A DNA stretch of 38,819 nt, from positions 1 through 38,819 of the forward strand of contig JAUIJH010000031.1 of assembly GCA_030431335.1 (NCBI GenBank), written 5' to 3'. The translations under genes and the position numbers were made by a program. Origin of the DNA: Alphaproteobacteria bacterium. GTDB taxonomy: Bacteria > Pseudomonadota > Alphaproteobacteria > Rhizobiales > Amorphaceae. The notes beneath the pieces were generated by a model that worked only from the letters and a program-made list of their open reading frames with translations, was not told the origin of the DNA and did not search any database. This document shows positions 1-8,722 of the stretch, in pieces (the stretch's first letter is position 1; each line of letters begins with the position of its first letter).

Positions 1-1
1 T

Positions 2-1090
2 GTCCGGCATGTGATGGACTTGTACGAACAGCTCTATTCCCGGGGCCATGACGTGCGCCTGATCGCGTCTTTGACTCGCAGCGAACCGCAGTTTCGCGAT
101 TGGGTGGCGCGGCTGCCAGAAAGCCGGTTCATTCGCCTGGATCTGCAGAGGGGCCCGCATCCGACCGACATCACGGCAACCTGGCGCCTGCGCAGTGAAT
201 TGCAGGACAACACCAGCCATCGGATCCTGCATGCCCATTCCAGCAAGGCCGGAATGATCGCCCAACTGGTGCGCAGCAAATATAAGGCCACGCTGTTCAC
301 ACCGCATGCGTTTCGCGGAATGGACGTCACACTCAGCCCTAGCAAAACCCGGGTCGTGCGCGTGGTGGATCACATTCTCGGTCGCTCTCATGACCAGATC
401 ATCGCCGTGTCACCGGACGAGCTGAAATATGCCCGCTCGATCGGACTGCCCAAGAACCGGCTGCATTTTGTGCCGAACGGTGTGGATGCTGCAAAGATTG
501 CACGTACCGCTGGCAGCGCACTGAAACCCACGCGCAACCAGATCAACGTGGGCTTTGTCGGGCGCATGGTGAACCAGAAAAACCCGCTCAGCTTTATCCG
601 GGCGTTTGCGCGCGCGCGGGCACAACGCTCGGATCTGCATGCTTTTGTCGTAGGGGCCGGCCCACTGGAAGATGAAATGAAGGCCTTTGCCACAGCAAAT
701 GACTTGTCTGGCGCGGTTACCTTTGTTGGTCACGCCAGTTTCATCGAAAATCTCAATCAGATGGACGTGATGGTGCATACCAGCAAATATGAATCCTTGC
801 CCTACGTCATCCTCGAAGCGTGCGCTGTCGGCCTGCCGATTGTCGCCGTGCGCAACGCAGGCACGGAAACGATTTTCGGGTCCGAGGCGGACCTTGTAGA
901 TGACTGCTATGATGACGCGGCTTTGGCCGCATCCCTGTTGGAAACGGTAGCAACGCCCGAAACGCTCAGACACGCCGCCCGCAGGTCCCGCGCAGCCGGT
1001 GACCGCTTTTCACTAGAGACGATGGTGGATTCCATCGAAACGCTCTATCGCGGCGAAATAGGAGAGGCCGCGCTGCGCCAAGCGGTGTGA
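2..1090 (+). CDS. GT4-family glycosyltransferase, 5'-truncated by the window edge
   Basis: This is a GT-B fold, family 4 retaining glycosyltransferase, probably acting on exopolysaccharide, O-antigen or another cytoplasmic sugar acceptor. The open frame continues to base 2 and reads VRHVMDL, which resembles the end of the N-terminal donor-loop motif of this family (GGV-RHV). The real start is therefore outside the window, and the GTG at 11 is not a convincing start. The C-terminal Rossmann half shows VGFVGRMVNQKNP, then VVGAGPLEDEM, and the nucleotide-sugar binding stretch KYESLPYVILEACAVGLPIVA with its two glutamates. About 360 residues are present, nearly a full-length enzyme. It is convergent with the SorC regulator gene. 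Donor and acceptor cannot be told from the sequence. Confidence 0.88.
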   Translation, partial: VRHVMDLYEQLYSRGHDVRLIASLTRSEPQFRDWVARLPESRFIRLDLQRGPHPTDITATWRLRSELQDNTSHRILHAHSSKAGMIAQLVRSKYKATLFTPHAFRGMDVTLSPSKTRVVRVVDHILGRSHDQIIAVSPDELKYARSIGLPKNRLHFVPNGVDAAKIARTAGSALKPTRNQINVGFVGRMVNQKNPLSFIRAFARARAQRSDLHAFVVGAGPLEDEMKAFATANDLSGAVTFVGHASFIENLNQMDVMVHTSKYESLPYVILEACAVGLPIVAVRNAGTETIFGSEADLVDDCYDDAALAASLLETVATPETLRHAARRSRAAGDRFSLETMVDSIETLYRGEIGEAALRQAV

Positions 1091-1237
1091 TGGTTTGCGT
1101 CACGCAGGTCTAATGGGTCTGCGTGACGGATTGCAGATCAAGGACCTGGGGCAGGGGGGGCGAGAAGCGACATACTTTTTGGAATACGGCGTTTCGATCA
1201 GGGAACGATTATCCTGTCCAGCGGCTTCTCTGTCCTG
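1091..1237. other. Convergent intergenic region with a hairpin
   Basis: This gap separates two convergent genes. A 10-bp perfect inverted repeat lies just after the glycosyltransferase stop: CGTCACGCAG at 1098-1107 and CTGCGTGACG at 1119-1128, with an 11-nt loop. No T-run follows, so it would be an imperfect intrinsic terminator at best. I see nothing else there. Confidence 0.5.
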
Positions 1238-2218
1238 CTAGTCGACGAGGAGCTTGGCCGTCTGTTCGTCCGTAATGAAGACGCTCGGCTTAAGCGCGTC
1301 CAAAGCCGCGCGCAGGATGCCCAGTTTTTCTTTGCCGCCAGAGACGAGGACTTTGTTGGGAACGCGTTTGAGCCGCTCCACGGACATCGAGATCGACCGG
1401 CTGTTGACGGGGTGGTCGACCGGGCGTCCATCTTTGTCCAAAAAGTTGTACAGAACGTCTCCGATCGCGCCTGCCTCGATCATCGAAAGCCGCTCGGCCT
1501 CGGACACATGGCCCAAACGATAAGATGTGGTCAGTGAGGTAATCCCACCGCAGGAAATCAACGCGATGTCGCAGGCTTCTGCCATCTTCAAGATTTCGTC
1601 GAGTCCGCAGTGTTCGAGCAACGCATGTCGTGTCTCGACCGAGTCCACGATGGCCGGGGCCGAAATCAGATAGCCCTCGGCGTCAAATAATTCGGCGAAC
1701 TGCCACGCAAATTCCGCCGGATTAAAGCGCCGTGCCTGCGCGATACCGCCAAGAAGCGACACAACGCGCACACCTTCGAGGGTGCGGCCGTCCACATAAG
1801 GCAGCATGGAATGCAACGTCCGTCCCCAGCCGACACCGACCGTTAGATTGTCCGTCATAATCTCGGACACATAGGCCCCGGCGGAGAAGGCAATAACCTT
1901 GGTAGGGTCGCCTTCAGCGTCGTCGAAAGGGGCGACGATTGCACGTTCAAGACCAAATTGCTTCTCTAGCTTTTGTTGAATTTCAACGATTTCTGACAAT
2001 TCGGATTTGATGTGGATGACGACTTCGCCGCGCTTCTTGGCCTCGGCCAACAACCGGGTAATCATGATGCGGTTGACGCCGAGCTTCTTGGCGACATCAG
2101 ACTGGGTCATGCCTTCGACGTGATAAAGCCAGGTGGCACGCACGCGAAGCCTGTTTGCCGCATCAGACGAATTCCGATCCCTGCTTCGCGTTTCCCCGTC
2201 AAAAGCGCCTTCGGGCAT
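1238..2218 (-). CDS. SorC/DeoR-type sugar-binding transcriptional regulator
   Basis: This is a SorC-family regulator. An N-terminal helix-turn-helix (about residues 37-58, MTQSDVAKKLGVNRIMITRL) is followed by the C-terminal phosphosugar-binding domain with the typical TVGVGWGRTL and SCGGI stretches. Family members are usually tetramers that respond to a phosphorylated sugar intermediate. I chose the ATG at 2218 because GGAA lies about six bases upstream; a TTG at 2230 is in frame. It is the last gene of the minus-strand catabolic operon, 34 bp after the E2 gene, and is the obvious candidate to control the divergent promoters near 6950-7060. The effector is probably the phosphorylated product of the PfkB kinase, by inference from the family and the context. 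Confidence 0.9.
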   Translation of the reverse strand: MPEGAFDGETRSRDRNSSDAANRLRVRATWLYHVEGMTQSDVAKKLGVNRIMITRLLAEAKKRGEVVIHIKSELSEIVEIQQKLEKQFGLERAIVAPFDDAEGDPTKVIAFSAGAYVSEIMTDNLTVGVGWGRTLHSMLPYVDGRTLEGVRVVSLLGGIAQARRFNPAEFAWQFAELFDAEGYLISAPAIVDSVETRHALLEHCGLDEILKMAEACDIALISCGGITSLTTSYRLGHVSEAERLSMIEAGAIGDVLYNFLDKDGRPVDHPVNSRSISMSVERLKRVPNKVLVSGGKEKLGILRAALDALKPSVFITDEQTAKLLVD

Positions 2219-2252
2219 GTCAGTTTCCAAACGTTTCTAAGCTAGCTCGCTA

Positions 2253-3545
2253 TCATAGAGATGCTTTCAGGATTTTGCCAACCTCTTCGGGCGCTTCGAA
2301 ATGCGGGATGTGTCCGACACCTTCGAACAGGTGCAAGGCAATGTTTCCAGGCGCGCCCAGGGCATGGCGCCAAGGGATGATCTTGTCTGCTTTGCCCCAG
2401 ATAAGGCGTGCCGGCATCTCGAGGCGACCAAGTGCCGCGCGAAGATCGAATGCCTGTACACCGTCGGGGAACAGGCTGTCGGCGAGCGCCTGTTGAGCTG
2501 CGCGCATGTTCGCGTCTGTCCTCGGCGCCATGGCAAGGCGAACATAGGCGTCAGTGATCAGGGTGTCATCCTTCACCATCTGCCGCAGCCAGGGTCCAAG
2601 ACTCTCCGCGCGCGTTGCGCGGCCAATGCCACCAAGGACCTCGCCGTTCACGTCCGGCCCCAGACCAGCAGGTGAGATCAACGTCACCGATTTTATGGAG
2701 CGCGGCCGTGTGTCCGCCAGCGCCAGACAAAGCGCGCCCCCCAAGCTGTGACCGACCAGATGCGCCTCGTCGAGTGAAAGCTCATCAAAGGTTCGGCGCA
2801 CGATCTTTGCCAGTTCCGCGAACCCGTTCAATTTAAGTTTTGGGGACTTTCCATGTCCGGGCAGGTCGATGCGGATAAGTGGACGGTGCCTGAGATGTGT
2901 CTCCAGCGGCGCCCAGGACGTCGCATCGCTCGCAAAACCGTGGATCAGGACGACAGGGGTCCCCGTCCCCCCTTTGGAGCGCGTGATGGACAGCGCTCCC
3001 GTTTCAGATTTGAACGCAACCGGCGCAGAAATGGTGGCGGACTGGTCCAAAAAGCAACGGACGTCTTCGGCCTGAATCCGCCCTTGCGGTCCCGTGCCCG
3101 ATATTGCGTCGATCTCGAGACCATTCGCTCGCGCCATTGCTCTTGCTAGCGGTGTGGCGCGTGTTTTTTCCTCCGAAGACAGCGGCTCAACCCTCTCGGG
3201 AGCCGCAGTGTCTTCGGAGGGTTTCTCGGTGACATCTGAGACGCGGGAGGGGTCACCGTCAGCCGAGGAAGAAACAGAAGGCCTGGACGGGGGCTCACCT
3301 ACCTCCTCACCGTCCGCGTATAGCCACGCGACAGGCGCCCCGATCAGGACTTCGGTGCCTTCGGGTGTGAGGTGGTGCAAGATGCCGCTTTCGGAGGCCT
3401 CGACCTCCATTGCGGCCTTGTCGGTTTCAATGTCGAAAAGGGGTTCCCCTTTGGTGACGGCTTCGCCTTCGGCGACGTGCCATGTCATGACCTTTCCGCT
3501 GGCCATGTCCATGTCCACCTTGGGCATGATCACTTCGATCGGCAT
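2253..3545 (-). CDS. AcoC-type E2: lipoyl and E3-binding domains fused to an alpha/beta hydrolase
   Basis: This is the acyl-carrying subunit of an acetoin-dehydrogenase-like complex. A biotinyl/lipoyl domain covers residues 1-80, with the lipoylated lysine expected at K43 in ETDKAAMEV. An acidic linker follows, then a peripheral-subunit-binding domain (about 129-163, ATPLARAMARANGLEI). From about 190 to the end there is an alpha/beta hydrolase fold with HG at 202-203, nucleophile Ser267 in GHSLGG, and a late GHIPHFE histidine. This hydrolase replaces the usual catalytic acyltransferase core, as in acetoin-dehydrogenase E2 proteins. The start overlaps the E1-beta stop by one base (TAATG). No dihydrolipoamide dehydrogenase gene is present, so a housekeeping E3 is assumed. 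The acyl group passed on would be acetyl if the E1 works like acetoin dehydrogenase. Confidence 0.9.
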   Translation of the reverse strand: MPIEVIMPKVDMDMASGKVMTWHVAEGEAVTKGEPLFDIETDKAAMEVEASESGILHHLTPEGTEVLIGAPVAWLYADGEEVGEPPSRPSVSSSADGDPSRVSDVTEKPSEDTAAPERVEPLSSEEKTRATPLARAMARANGLEIDAISGTGPQGRIQAEDVRCFLDQSATISAPVAFKSETGALSITRSKGGTGTPVVLIHGFASDATSWAPLETHLRHRPLIRIDLPGHGKSPKLKLNGFAELAKIVRRTFDELSLDEAHLVGHSLGGALCLALADTRPRSIKSVTLISPAGLGPDVNGEVLGGIGRATRAESLGPWLRQMVKDDTLITDAYVRLAMAPRTDANMRAAQQALADSLFPDGVQAFDLRAALGRLEMPARLIWGKADKIIPWRHALGAPGNIALHLFEGVGHIPHFEAPEEVGKILKASL

Positions 3546-4555
3546 TAAATGCGCCCTTTGAGCAGTCCGCGCGCCGCATCGAGAATGTCCGGCACCTGCG
3601 GCACCACGGCCTTTTCGAGTTCGGGGTTGTAGGGAATCGGGCTTTCCGCGCCGCCAAGCCGTATGATGGGGGCATCGAGGAAATCGAACGCATCGCTTTC
3701 AGCCACCATCGCGCTGATTTCGGCGCCGACGCCCAGCGTTTTCACGCCCTCATAGACGCAAAGCAACCGGCCGGTCTTGCGCACCGACGCCAAAACCGTC
3801 TCGCGGTCCATGGGGCGGACCGTGCGCAGGTCGATTACCTCGGCGTCAATGCCTTCGCCTGCGAGTGTTTCAGCCGCTGTCATAGCCTTTTGCGCCATGA
3901 TCGACGTGGCGATGATAGAGACGTCCTTGCCTGTCCGGCGGATCGCGGCCTTGCCAATGGGTGTGGTGTAATAGCCCTCCGGGACAGGGCCCTTCATCTT
4001 GTAAAGGATCTTGTGCTCGAAGATCATCACCGGGTCCGGGTCTTCCAAAGCGGCCAAAAGCAGGCCCTTTGCGTCCTCCGGCGTGGAAGGTTGGACCACC
4101 TTCAGCCCGGGCACGTGGCCCAACCACGCCTCTAGGCTCTGGGAATGCTGCGCGGCAGCGCCGGTGCCGGAGCCAGCGGGAAAGCGCATGACCAGCGGAA
4201 CAGAGACCGCACCGCCCAGCATATAGCGCACCTTTGCAGCCTGATTGACAATCTGCTCCATCGCCAGAGCGGCAAAGTCGGAGAATTGAAATTCAAAGAT
4301 CGGGCGCAACCCGGTCAATGCCGCACCGACGGCAATACCTGCGCCACCCAGTTCCGAAATCGGCGTGTCCATTACCCGATCCGTGCCGTATTTCTCAACG
4401 AGGTCACCTGTGACCTGAAATGCGCCGCCATAGACCCCGATATCCTCACCCATCAGGATCACGCGTTCGTCCTGAGAGAGGGCGATATCCATCGCCTCAC
4501 GGATCGCTTCGGCGTAAGACAGTTCGCGAAGTGTCGGTTTGGCCTGCATGTTCAT
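3545..4555 (-). CDS. Acetoin/2-oxoacid dehydrogenase-type E1 beta subunit
   Basis: This is the beta subunit of a thiamine-diphosphate dehydrogenase, of transketolase pyrimidine-binding plus C-terminal transketolase type. At 336 aa it has the normal family length. Typical blocks include [10 protein letters not shown], the [19 protein letters not shown] stretch with the glutamate that activates the thiazolium ring, and [22 protein letters not shown]. The C-terminal half carries [11 protein letters not shown]. The ATG overlaps the E1-alpha stop by four bases (ATGA), indicating translational coupling. With E1-alpha it should form an alpha2-beta2 E1 that cleaves or decarboxylates a keto compound and acylates the lipoyl arm of the neighbouring E2. 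The resemblance is closest to the acetoin-dehydrogenase branch, judged from the AcoC-like E2, not from an alignment. Confidence 0.93.
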   Translation of the reverse strand: MNMQAKPTLRELSYAEAIREAMDIALSQDERVILMGEDIGVYGGAFQVTGDLVEKYGTDRVMDTPISELGGAGIAVGAALTGLRPIFEFQFSDFAALAMEQIVNQAAKVRYMLGGAVSVPLVMRFPAGSGTGAAAQHSQSLEAWLGHVPGLKVVQPSTPEDAKGLLLAALEDPDPVMIFEHKILYKMKGPVPEGYYTTPIGKAAIRRTGKDVSIIATSIMAQKAMTAAETLAGEGIDAEVIDLRTVRPMDRETVLASVRKTGRLLCVYEGVKTLGVGAEISAMVAESDAFDFLDAPIIRLGGAESPIPYNPELEKAVVPQVPDILDAARGLLKGRI

Positions 4556-5568
4556 GCCGCCGCCTCTTGGGTGTAGACATCGCGGGTCGCCTCGCTCACG
4601 TCTGGGTCGGGGCTGCCCGATGCAAAGGTTATGGCGTCTTTGATGATCTGGGTCGTTTCCGCCTCGAGCGCTGCCACGCCGTCTTGGTCGATGATCTTGT
4701 GGTCGATCAGCATGGCTGCCATGGTGGCAATCGGATCACGCTCCATCCACTCGGCGATTTCCTCTTTCGTGCGATAGCGGTTGCGGTCGGATTTCGAGTG
4801 GCCGCGCCAGCGATAGGTGACATTTTCGACAAGGCTGGGGCCTTCGCCGGAACGGGCGCGTTCAACAGCGGCGTCGACGGCCTCGGCGACAGCTGAGAAA
4901 TCGTTGCCGTCCACGGTTACGCCTGGCATGGAATAGCTCGCGGAGCGGTCGGCAATATTCTTGACGGCAGTCGAACGTTCGGTCGAGGTGGACATGCCGT
5001 ACTTGTTGTTTTCGCACACGAAAACGACGGGCAGTTTCCAGACGGCTGCCATGTTCAGCGCTTCGTGAAACGCCCCTTCGTTGTTAGCCCCGTCTCCGAA
5101 GAAACAAACCGTCACTGCGCCTGTGCCCAGTCGCTTGGCGGACAGCGCCGCGCCGACGGCAATCGGCAGGCCACCACCCACGATCCCATTGGCGCCCAAA
5201 TTGCCTTTGGCCGGGTCGGCTATGTGCATCGAGCCACCGCGTCCCTTGCAGTAACCCGTTTCCTTGCCGAAGAACTCGGCAAACATTTTGCCCAGATCCG
5301 CCCCCTTTGCCACGCAATGCCCATGACCACGGTGGGTTGAGGTGATCTTGTCCTCGTCCGTCAGCGACATGCAGGACCCGACCGCCGAGGCTTCCTGCCC
5401 AATGGACAGATGCATCGTGCCGTGGATCAAGCCGCGGGTGTAGCTGTCTTCCGCGCCCTCTTCGAACTTTCGGATCAACATCATTTTCTTGAGCGCCGCC
5501 AAAAGCACTTCCGGGCTGTAGGCCCGAACCGCGTATGGCACGTTTCCGTCTTTAAAGGTGTCAGGCAT
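4552..5568 (-). CDS. Acetoin/2-oxoacid dehydrogenase-type E1 alpha subunit
   Basis: This is the alpha subunit of the same E1, 338 aa and full length. The thiamine-diphosphate/magnesium motif runs from GDG at residues 158-160 to NN at 187-188, within a [13 protein letters not shown] context. GRGGSMHI (110-116) and RGHSKSD are characteristic of E1-alpha. The ATG at 5568 overlaps the end of the upstream oxidoreductase gene by eight bases. Acetoin-type E1 enzymes take a methyl ketone with a neighbouring hydroxyl carbon, cut between the two, and deliver acetyl to lipoamide. 1-Deoxy-D-xylulose 5-phosphate has the same CH3-CO-CHOH arrangement, which is the chemical basis for the pathway proposed in the findings. 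The true substrate is unknown. Confidence 0.93.
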   Translation of the reverse strand: MPDTFKDGNVPYAVRAYSPEVLLAALKKMMLIRKFEEGAEDSYTRGLIHGTMHLSIGQEASAVGSCMSLTDEDKITSTHRGHGHCVAKGADLGKMFAEFFGKETGYCKGRGGSMHIADPAKGNLGANGIVGGGLPIAVGAALSAKRLGTGAVTVCFFGDGANNEGAFHEALNMAAVWKLPVVFVCENNKYGMSTSTERSTAVKNIADRSASYSMPGVTVDGNDFSAVAEAVDAAVERARSGEGPSLVENVTYRWRGHSKSDRNRYRTKEEIAEWMERDPIATMAAMLIDHKIIDQDGVAALEAETTQIIKDAITFASGSPDPDVSEATRDVYTQEAAA

Positions 5569-6892
5569 GCAGCATGTCTTTCCCGTAAAGCATTTCGTCT
5601 TGTTTCCTGCGCAACTCGACCAACCGCGTCTCGGGAAGTTGGGTGTTGTGGGTGGTAATCAATTCACCCTTCTTGATCGGCGCAGTCACGATCGCACCCG
5701 TCAGAAGACCAGCGGGCAGGGCCCGCGCCGCCTGGGCGCGACCGACTTCCATCGCCCGGGCGCGGTAGGTATATTCCCCGATCTGGTCCAACGTTTCACC
5801 CGGCGCGAGGTCCTTCTTTGCAACAGCGCAGACTTCGGCCACAGGCTTGTCCAGCGGGACCATATCGGCCTTGCCGTACAGAACCGCGCGGGCGCAGGTC
5901 AGTGGGACCTCAAGCGAGGTGAGGTGATACGGGCGGATGAACTCAAAATAGGGGCCATCGCCCATCTTCAGGTCAGTCAGGCGCTCTCGTACGCGCGGAT
6001 GCTCTGCTTCGACAATCACGAACACCCCAGGAGAGACGCCCTTGCCGATGGAATAATCGACCCGACCAATGCCCTTCAGGATGCCGCCGTCCTTTTCCGG
6101 CACCAGTACCTTGGCCAGTTCTTTTGGGCCGGCGGCCGGGCCATGCATGCCGTCGCAATCGGGGATTAGTCCCGTTGCATTGCCGATGGCTGACATCTCG
6201 ACCGCGGTCTTTGATCCGTCGACAAATTCCACCAGCAGGCGCGGGTTCATGTTGCGCTGCATTGCTTCGGCTTCGTATTCATGAGGCACGGCATCAATGT
6301 TCAACGGGTTGTTCTTGCCCTTGCCCGCGCAAACGATCTTGTGGCCCATTGCACTGACGAATTCGATCAATTCCATGCAGGACGACGGCTCGTCACCTGC
6401 TCCTAGGCTGTAAACCACACCAAGACGCTCGGCCTCGCGGCGCAGGTAAGAGCCGATGGTAACATCCGCTTCGACATTCATCATCACCAGATGTTTGCCG
6501 CGTTGCATTGCTTCCATCCCGATGTCTGCGCCGATGGCCGGGATGCCTGTTGCGTCGATGACCACATCGATAAGGCCGGAATCCAGCATGGCTTCTACAT
6601 TGTCTGTGACGGCACATTTGCCAGACTCGATTGCCGCGTTCAGCGCGTTGGTGCTGCCGACATCCTGACTGTGGCCCGCTTCCTGGCGGGCGATTTCGAC
6701 AGCCTTGTGGGCGTTCGGCACGTTGATCTCGGATATGGCCGCGACCTCAACACCATCCATCATTGCCGCACGGGTAACGATATCCGTGCCCATCTCGCCC
6801 GACCCGATGAGCCCGATACGCACTGGCTTTCCTTGCTCTGAGCGGGTGGCAAGATCTTTAGCAAGACCTGAGAGGGCAATGTTGGATGCCAT
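5561..6892 (-). CDS. DRL-type (COG4091) NAD(P)-dependent oxidoreductase with C-terminal SAF domain
   Basis: This belongs to the homoserine-dehydrogenase-like family with a C-terminal SAF domain. The family includes DRL of Brucella, an unrelated-fold replacement for DXR that converts 1-deoxy-xylulose 5-phosphate to methylerythritol 4-phosphate. Residues 25-38 form a Rossmann dinucleotide site (RIGLIGSGEMGTDI). The middle region carries SLGAGDEPSSCMEL and AGKGKNNPLN, and about 355-425 is the SAF-like tail with LAPGETLDQIG and APIKKGELIT. I chose the ATG at 6892 (443 aa) because GAGGA lies about ten bases upstream; a TTG at 6958 is in frame but has no clear ribosome-binding site. It is first in the catabolic operon, so a catabolic isomeroreductase or dehydrogenase role is more likely than isoprenoid biosynthesis. 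Many family members are of unknown function. Confidence 0.85.
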   Translation of the reverse strand: MASNIALSGLAKDLATRSEQGKPVRIGLIGSGEMGTDIVTRAAMMDGVEVAAISEINVPNAHKAVEIARQEAGHSQDVGSTNALNAAIESGKCAVTDNVEAMLDSGLIDVVIDATGIPAIGADIGMEAMQRGKHLVMMNVEADVTIGSYLRREAERLGVVYSLGAGDEPSSCMELIEFVSAMGHKIVCAGKGKNNPLNIDAVPHEYEAEAMQRNMNPRLLVEFVDGSKTAVEMSAIGNATGLIPDCDGMHGPAAGPKELAKVLVPEKDGGILKGIGRVDYSIGKGVSPGVFVIVEAEHPRVRERLTDLKMGDGPYFEFIRPYHLTSLEVPLTCARAVLYGKADMVPLDKPVAEVCAVAKKDLAPGETLDQIGEYTYRARAMEVGRAQAARALPAGLLTGAIVTAPIKKGELITTHNTQLPETRLVELRRKQDEMLYGKDMLHA

Positions 6893-6937
6893 GTCTAAAA
6901 TGTCCTCAATTCGGCGGGTGTTGATCGTATATGTGAT

Positions 6938-6969
6938 GAACTTTTGTGCCAATGTCAATCATGATGTTC
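6938..6969. promoter_or_regulatory. Operator-like element 1, GAAC-N24-GTTC
   Basis: An inverted repeat ATGAAC (6936-6941) / GTTCAT (6966-6971) spans the putative minus-strand -35 box. Its GAAC-to-GTTC core is exactly 32 bp, the same as element 2. It is a candidate binding site for the SorC regulator encoded at 1238-2218. Confidence 0.45.
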
Positions 6970-7009
6970 ATTTATTCACCAGACTGAGGCTTGACAGAGG
7001 GAGATTTTT

Positions 7010-7041
7010 GAACAAACGTAAATTGTATAGAAAGTTTGTTC
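7010..7041. promoter_or_regulatory. Operator-like element 2, GAACAAAC-N16-GTTTGTTC
   Basis: This is a perfect 8-bp inverted repeat with a 16-bp spacer, 32 bp in total, overlapping the possible plus-strand -35. Its centre lies 72 bp from that of element 1, about seven helical turns, a spacing that could allow looping by a tetrameric SorC protein. There is no T-run, so a terminator is unlikely. Confidence 0.55.
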
Positions 7042-7116
7042 GAGCGATTGATCGTCAGTATTGGAAATGACGACAGCAGCGGTTTGAGGGGCCGCAAATC
7101 GAATTTAACGTTCATC

Positions 7117-7124
7117 AGGGAGGT
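7117..7124 (+). promoter_or_regulatory. Ribosome-binding site that favours the second ATG
   Basis: A strong AGGGAGGT precedes two adjacent ATG codons (7128 and 7131). GGAGG ends only four bases before the first ATG but seven before the second, so initiation at 7131 has the better spacing. Confidence 0.5.
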
Positions 7125-7127
7125 AAA

Positions 7128-8684
7128 ATGATGAAATTCCGTAACAATCTATCCAGACGCTCGTTTATGAAGAGCACATCGGCCTTCGGCCTTGCCGCCG
7201 CCGGCGCGTCCTTCGGCGGTCGGGCCTTTGCAGATTCGCATCTGCCGGACCCACAAAGCGTGCTCGATCAGATCTCGATCTCGCAATATGTCCGTGCGGA
7301 CTACCGCGACCTCTATGGCATGTCCGACGACAAGCCGATCTGGGACGCGAACAGGGACTGGATCCGGACTGTAGACTGGGAAGCCGTGCGCAAAGAACTG
7401 GCAGGCACAACCGTGCGTTTTGCGATTGGTGCGGCTGACGCTGAATCAGCCGCCGAAGGTCTGGCACCGTTCGAGGCCCTGTCGGGCATCGAGGTTGAAC
7501 TGGTCCCGATCCCTGACGACAGCTTCTACGACAAGGCTCTGGCTGAGTTCATCTCTGGCAACGCCTCTTTCGACGCGCTGCAGTTCTTCTCGCCTTGGCT
7601 GGGTGACTTTGCGGCGCCGGGCTTCCTCTATCCGTTGCAGGAATTCGCCGACAAGTGGACCCTGCCGCTGGATGACTTCTATGACACCTATCGGCTGAAC
7701 TATGGCTACTTCAACGGCCAGATGTACGGCATCCCGTTCGACTGCGACATCCAGATGGTGCACCTGCGCAAGGGCTATGTAGAGCAGGTCCTCGGCGGCC
7801 CCATCGACAAGGTGAATTCGGTTCCGACCTATGACGAACTGATCCGCCTCTCCGCCGAGCTGAACAATGTCGAGCCGGGCGTCTCTGGCGTCGGCATAAT
7901 GGCCGCGCCGGGCTTCTGGTCGACCTATACTTGGGAACACATCGCCGCACAGGCTGGGATGATGCTGTTCAATGAGGACTGGGAGCCGATCTTCAACGGC
8001 GAAGAAGGTATGAAGGGCATGGAGATCATCATGGCCCTGGCGGCCAATGCCAATCCCGGTCACGCCGGTGCCGGCTGGCCTGAAAACCGCGCCGCATGGC
8101 TGGGTGGTCAGGTTGCAACGAACATCAGCTGGCAGGACAGCGGCACGCAGGCGATGCGTCCGGACCAAAGCCAGATCGTCGACGATTTCGTCACCATCTA
8201 CGAGCCGCGGATCGCGGGTGGCCGTTTTGCACCGCCAAACATTGCGGGGTCAACGTCCTGCGTTGCAGCGTCCGCACAAAACCCGGAAGGTGCATTCCTG
8301 ATGCTGGCCTTCCTGACCACATCGTCGATCATGGCGATGAACGAGGCCAACGCCAACGGTGTGGCACCGGGTTACAAGTCGGTTTTGGAGAACGAAAACC
8401 TTCAGGCCGTCAGCCAACCCGCGAAAGTCTGGGGCGACAGCCTGCACCATGCATGGTGTGCGCCGCGTCTTCCGGGCGCGTTCCCGATCGAACAGGCAAT
8501 CGGCAACGAGATCAACCGCGCTGTCGTGGGCCAGATCACGCCAAAAGAGGCGCTCGACAACGCTGCCGCCGCCGTGCGCGAGATCATGGCAAGCAACGGC
8601 TTCTATCAGGGCAATGATCCTGTGGACTATGCAGCGACGGCTCCGGGCCTTTATGTTGGTGAAGGTAAGGACCTTCCGTTCTAA
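7128..8684 (+). CDS. Family 1 extracellular solute-binding protein with Tat signal
   Basis: This is the periplasmic substrate receptor of a carbohydrate ABC importer. The N-terminus has a textbook twin-arginine motif, SRRSFMK (residues 9-15), a hydrophobic stretch rich in Ala and Gly, and a likely cleavage after AFA at about 35. That implies export in folded form through the Tat system. The mature part (about 480 aa) has the family 1 pattern: a VELVPIPDDSFYDKALAEFISG block near 125-150 and a late VTIYEPRIAGG block. It is the first gene of the plus-strand operon, followed by two permeases and an ATPase. The substrate is unknown; the co-encoded kinase, oxidoreductase and E1/E2 suggest a small polyol or deoxy-sugar. 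The start may be 7131. Confidence 0.92.
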   Translation: MMKFRNNLSRRSFMKSTSAFGLAAAGASFGGRAFADSHLPDPQSVLDQISISQYVRADYRDLYGMSDDKPIWDANRDWIRTVDWEAVRKELAGTTVRFAIGAADAESAAEGLAPFEALSGIEVELVPIPDDSFYDKALAEFISGNASFDALQFFSPWLGDFAAPGFLYPLQEFADKWTLPLDDFYDTYRLNYGYFNGQMYGIPFDCDIQMVHLRKGYVEQVLGGPIDKVNSVPTYDELIRLSAELNNVEPGVSGVGIMAAPGFWSTYTWEHIAAQAGMMLFNEDWEPIFNGEEGMKGMEIIMALAANANPGHAGAGWPENRAAWLGGQVATNISWQDSGTQAMRPDQSQIVDDFVTIYEPRIAGGRFAPPNIAGSTSCVAASAQNPEGAFLMLAFLTTSSIMAMNEANANGVAPGYKSVLENENLQAVSQPAKVWGDSLHHAWCAPRLPGAFPIEQAIGNEINRAVVGQITPKEALDNAAAAVREIMASNGFYQGNDPVDYAATAPGLYVGEGKDLPF

Positions 8685-8722
8685 AGACCCAACGTCTGAA
8701 CGACACATCACTGGACCACGAC

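Larger units (their letters stand above)
6893..7127. promoter_or_regulatory. Divergent promoter region of the catabolic locus
   Basis: This 235-bp AT-rich gap separates the oxidoreductase operon (-) from the transporter operon (+). On the minus strand a consensus -35, TTGACA (forward 6953-6958), is followed at 17-19 nt by CACATA/CATATA as a possible -10. On the plus strand TTGTTC (7036-7041) is followed after 17 nt by TATTGG (7059-7064). A second perfect TTGACA (6991-6996) on the plus strand lacks a good -10 at the right distance. The promoter assignments are tentative; the operator-like repeats are listed separately. Confidence 0.5.

Noticed and set aside
5561..6892. A housekeeping MEP-pathway DXP reductoisomerase or a flagellar SAF protein
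   Set aside because: Context is catabolic (regulated operon with E1/E2 and transporter), and the N-terminal Rossmann domain excludes a flagellar P-ring assembly protein.
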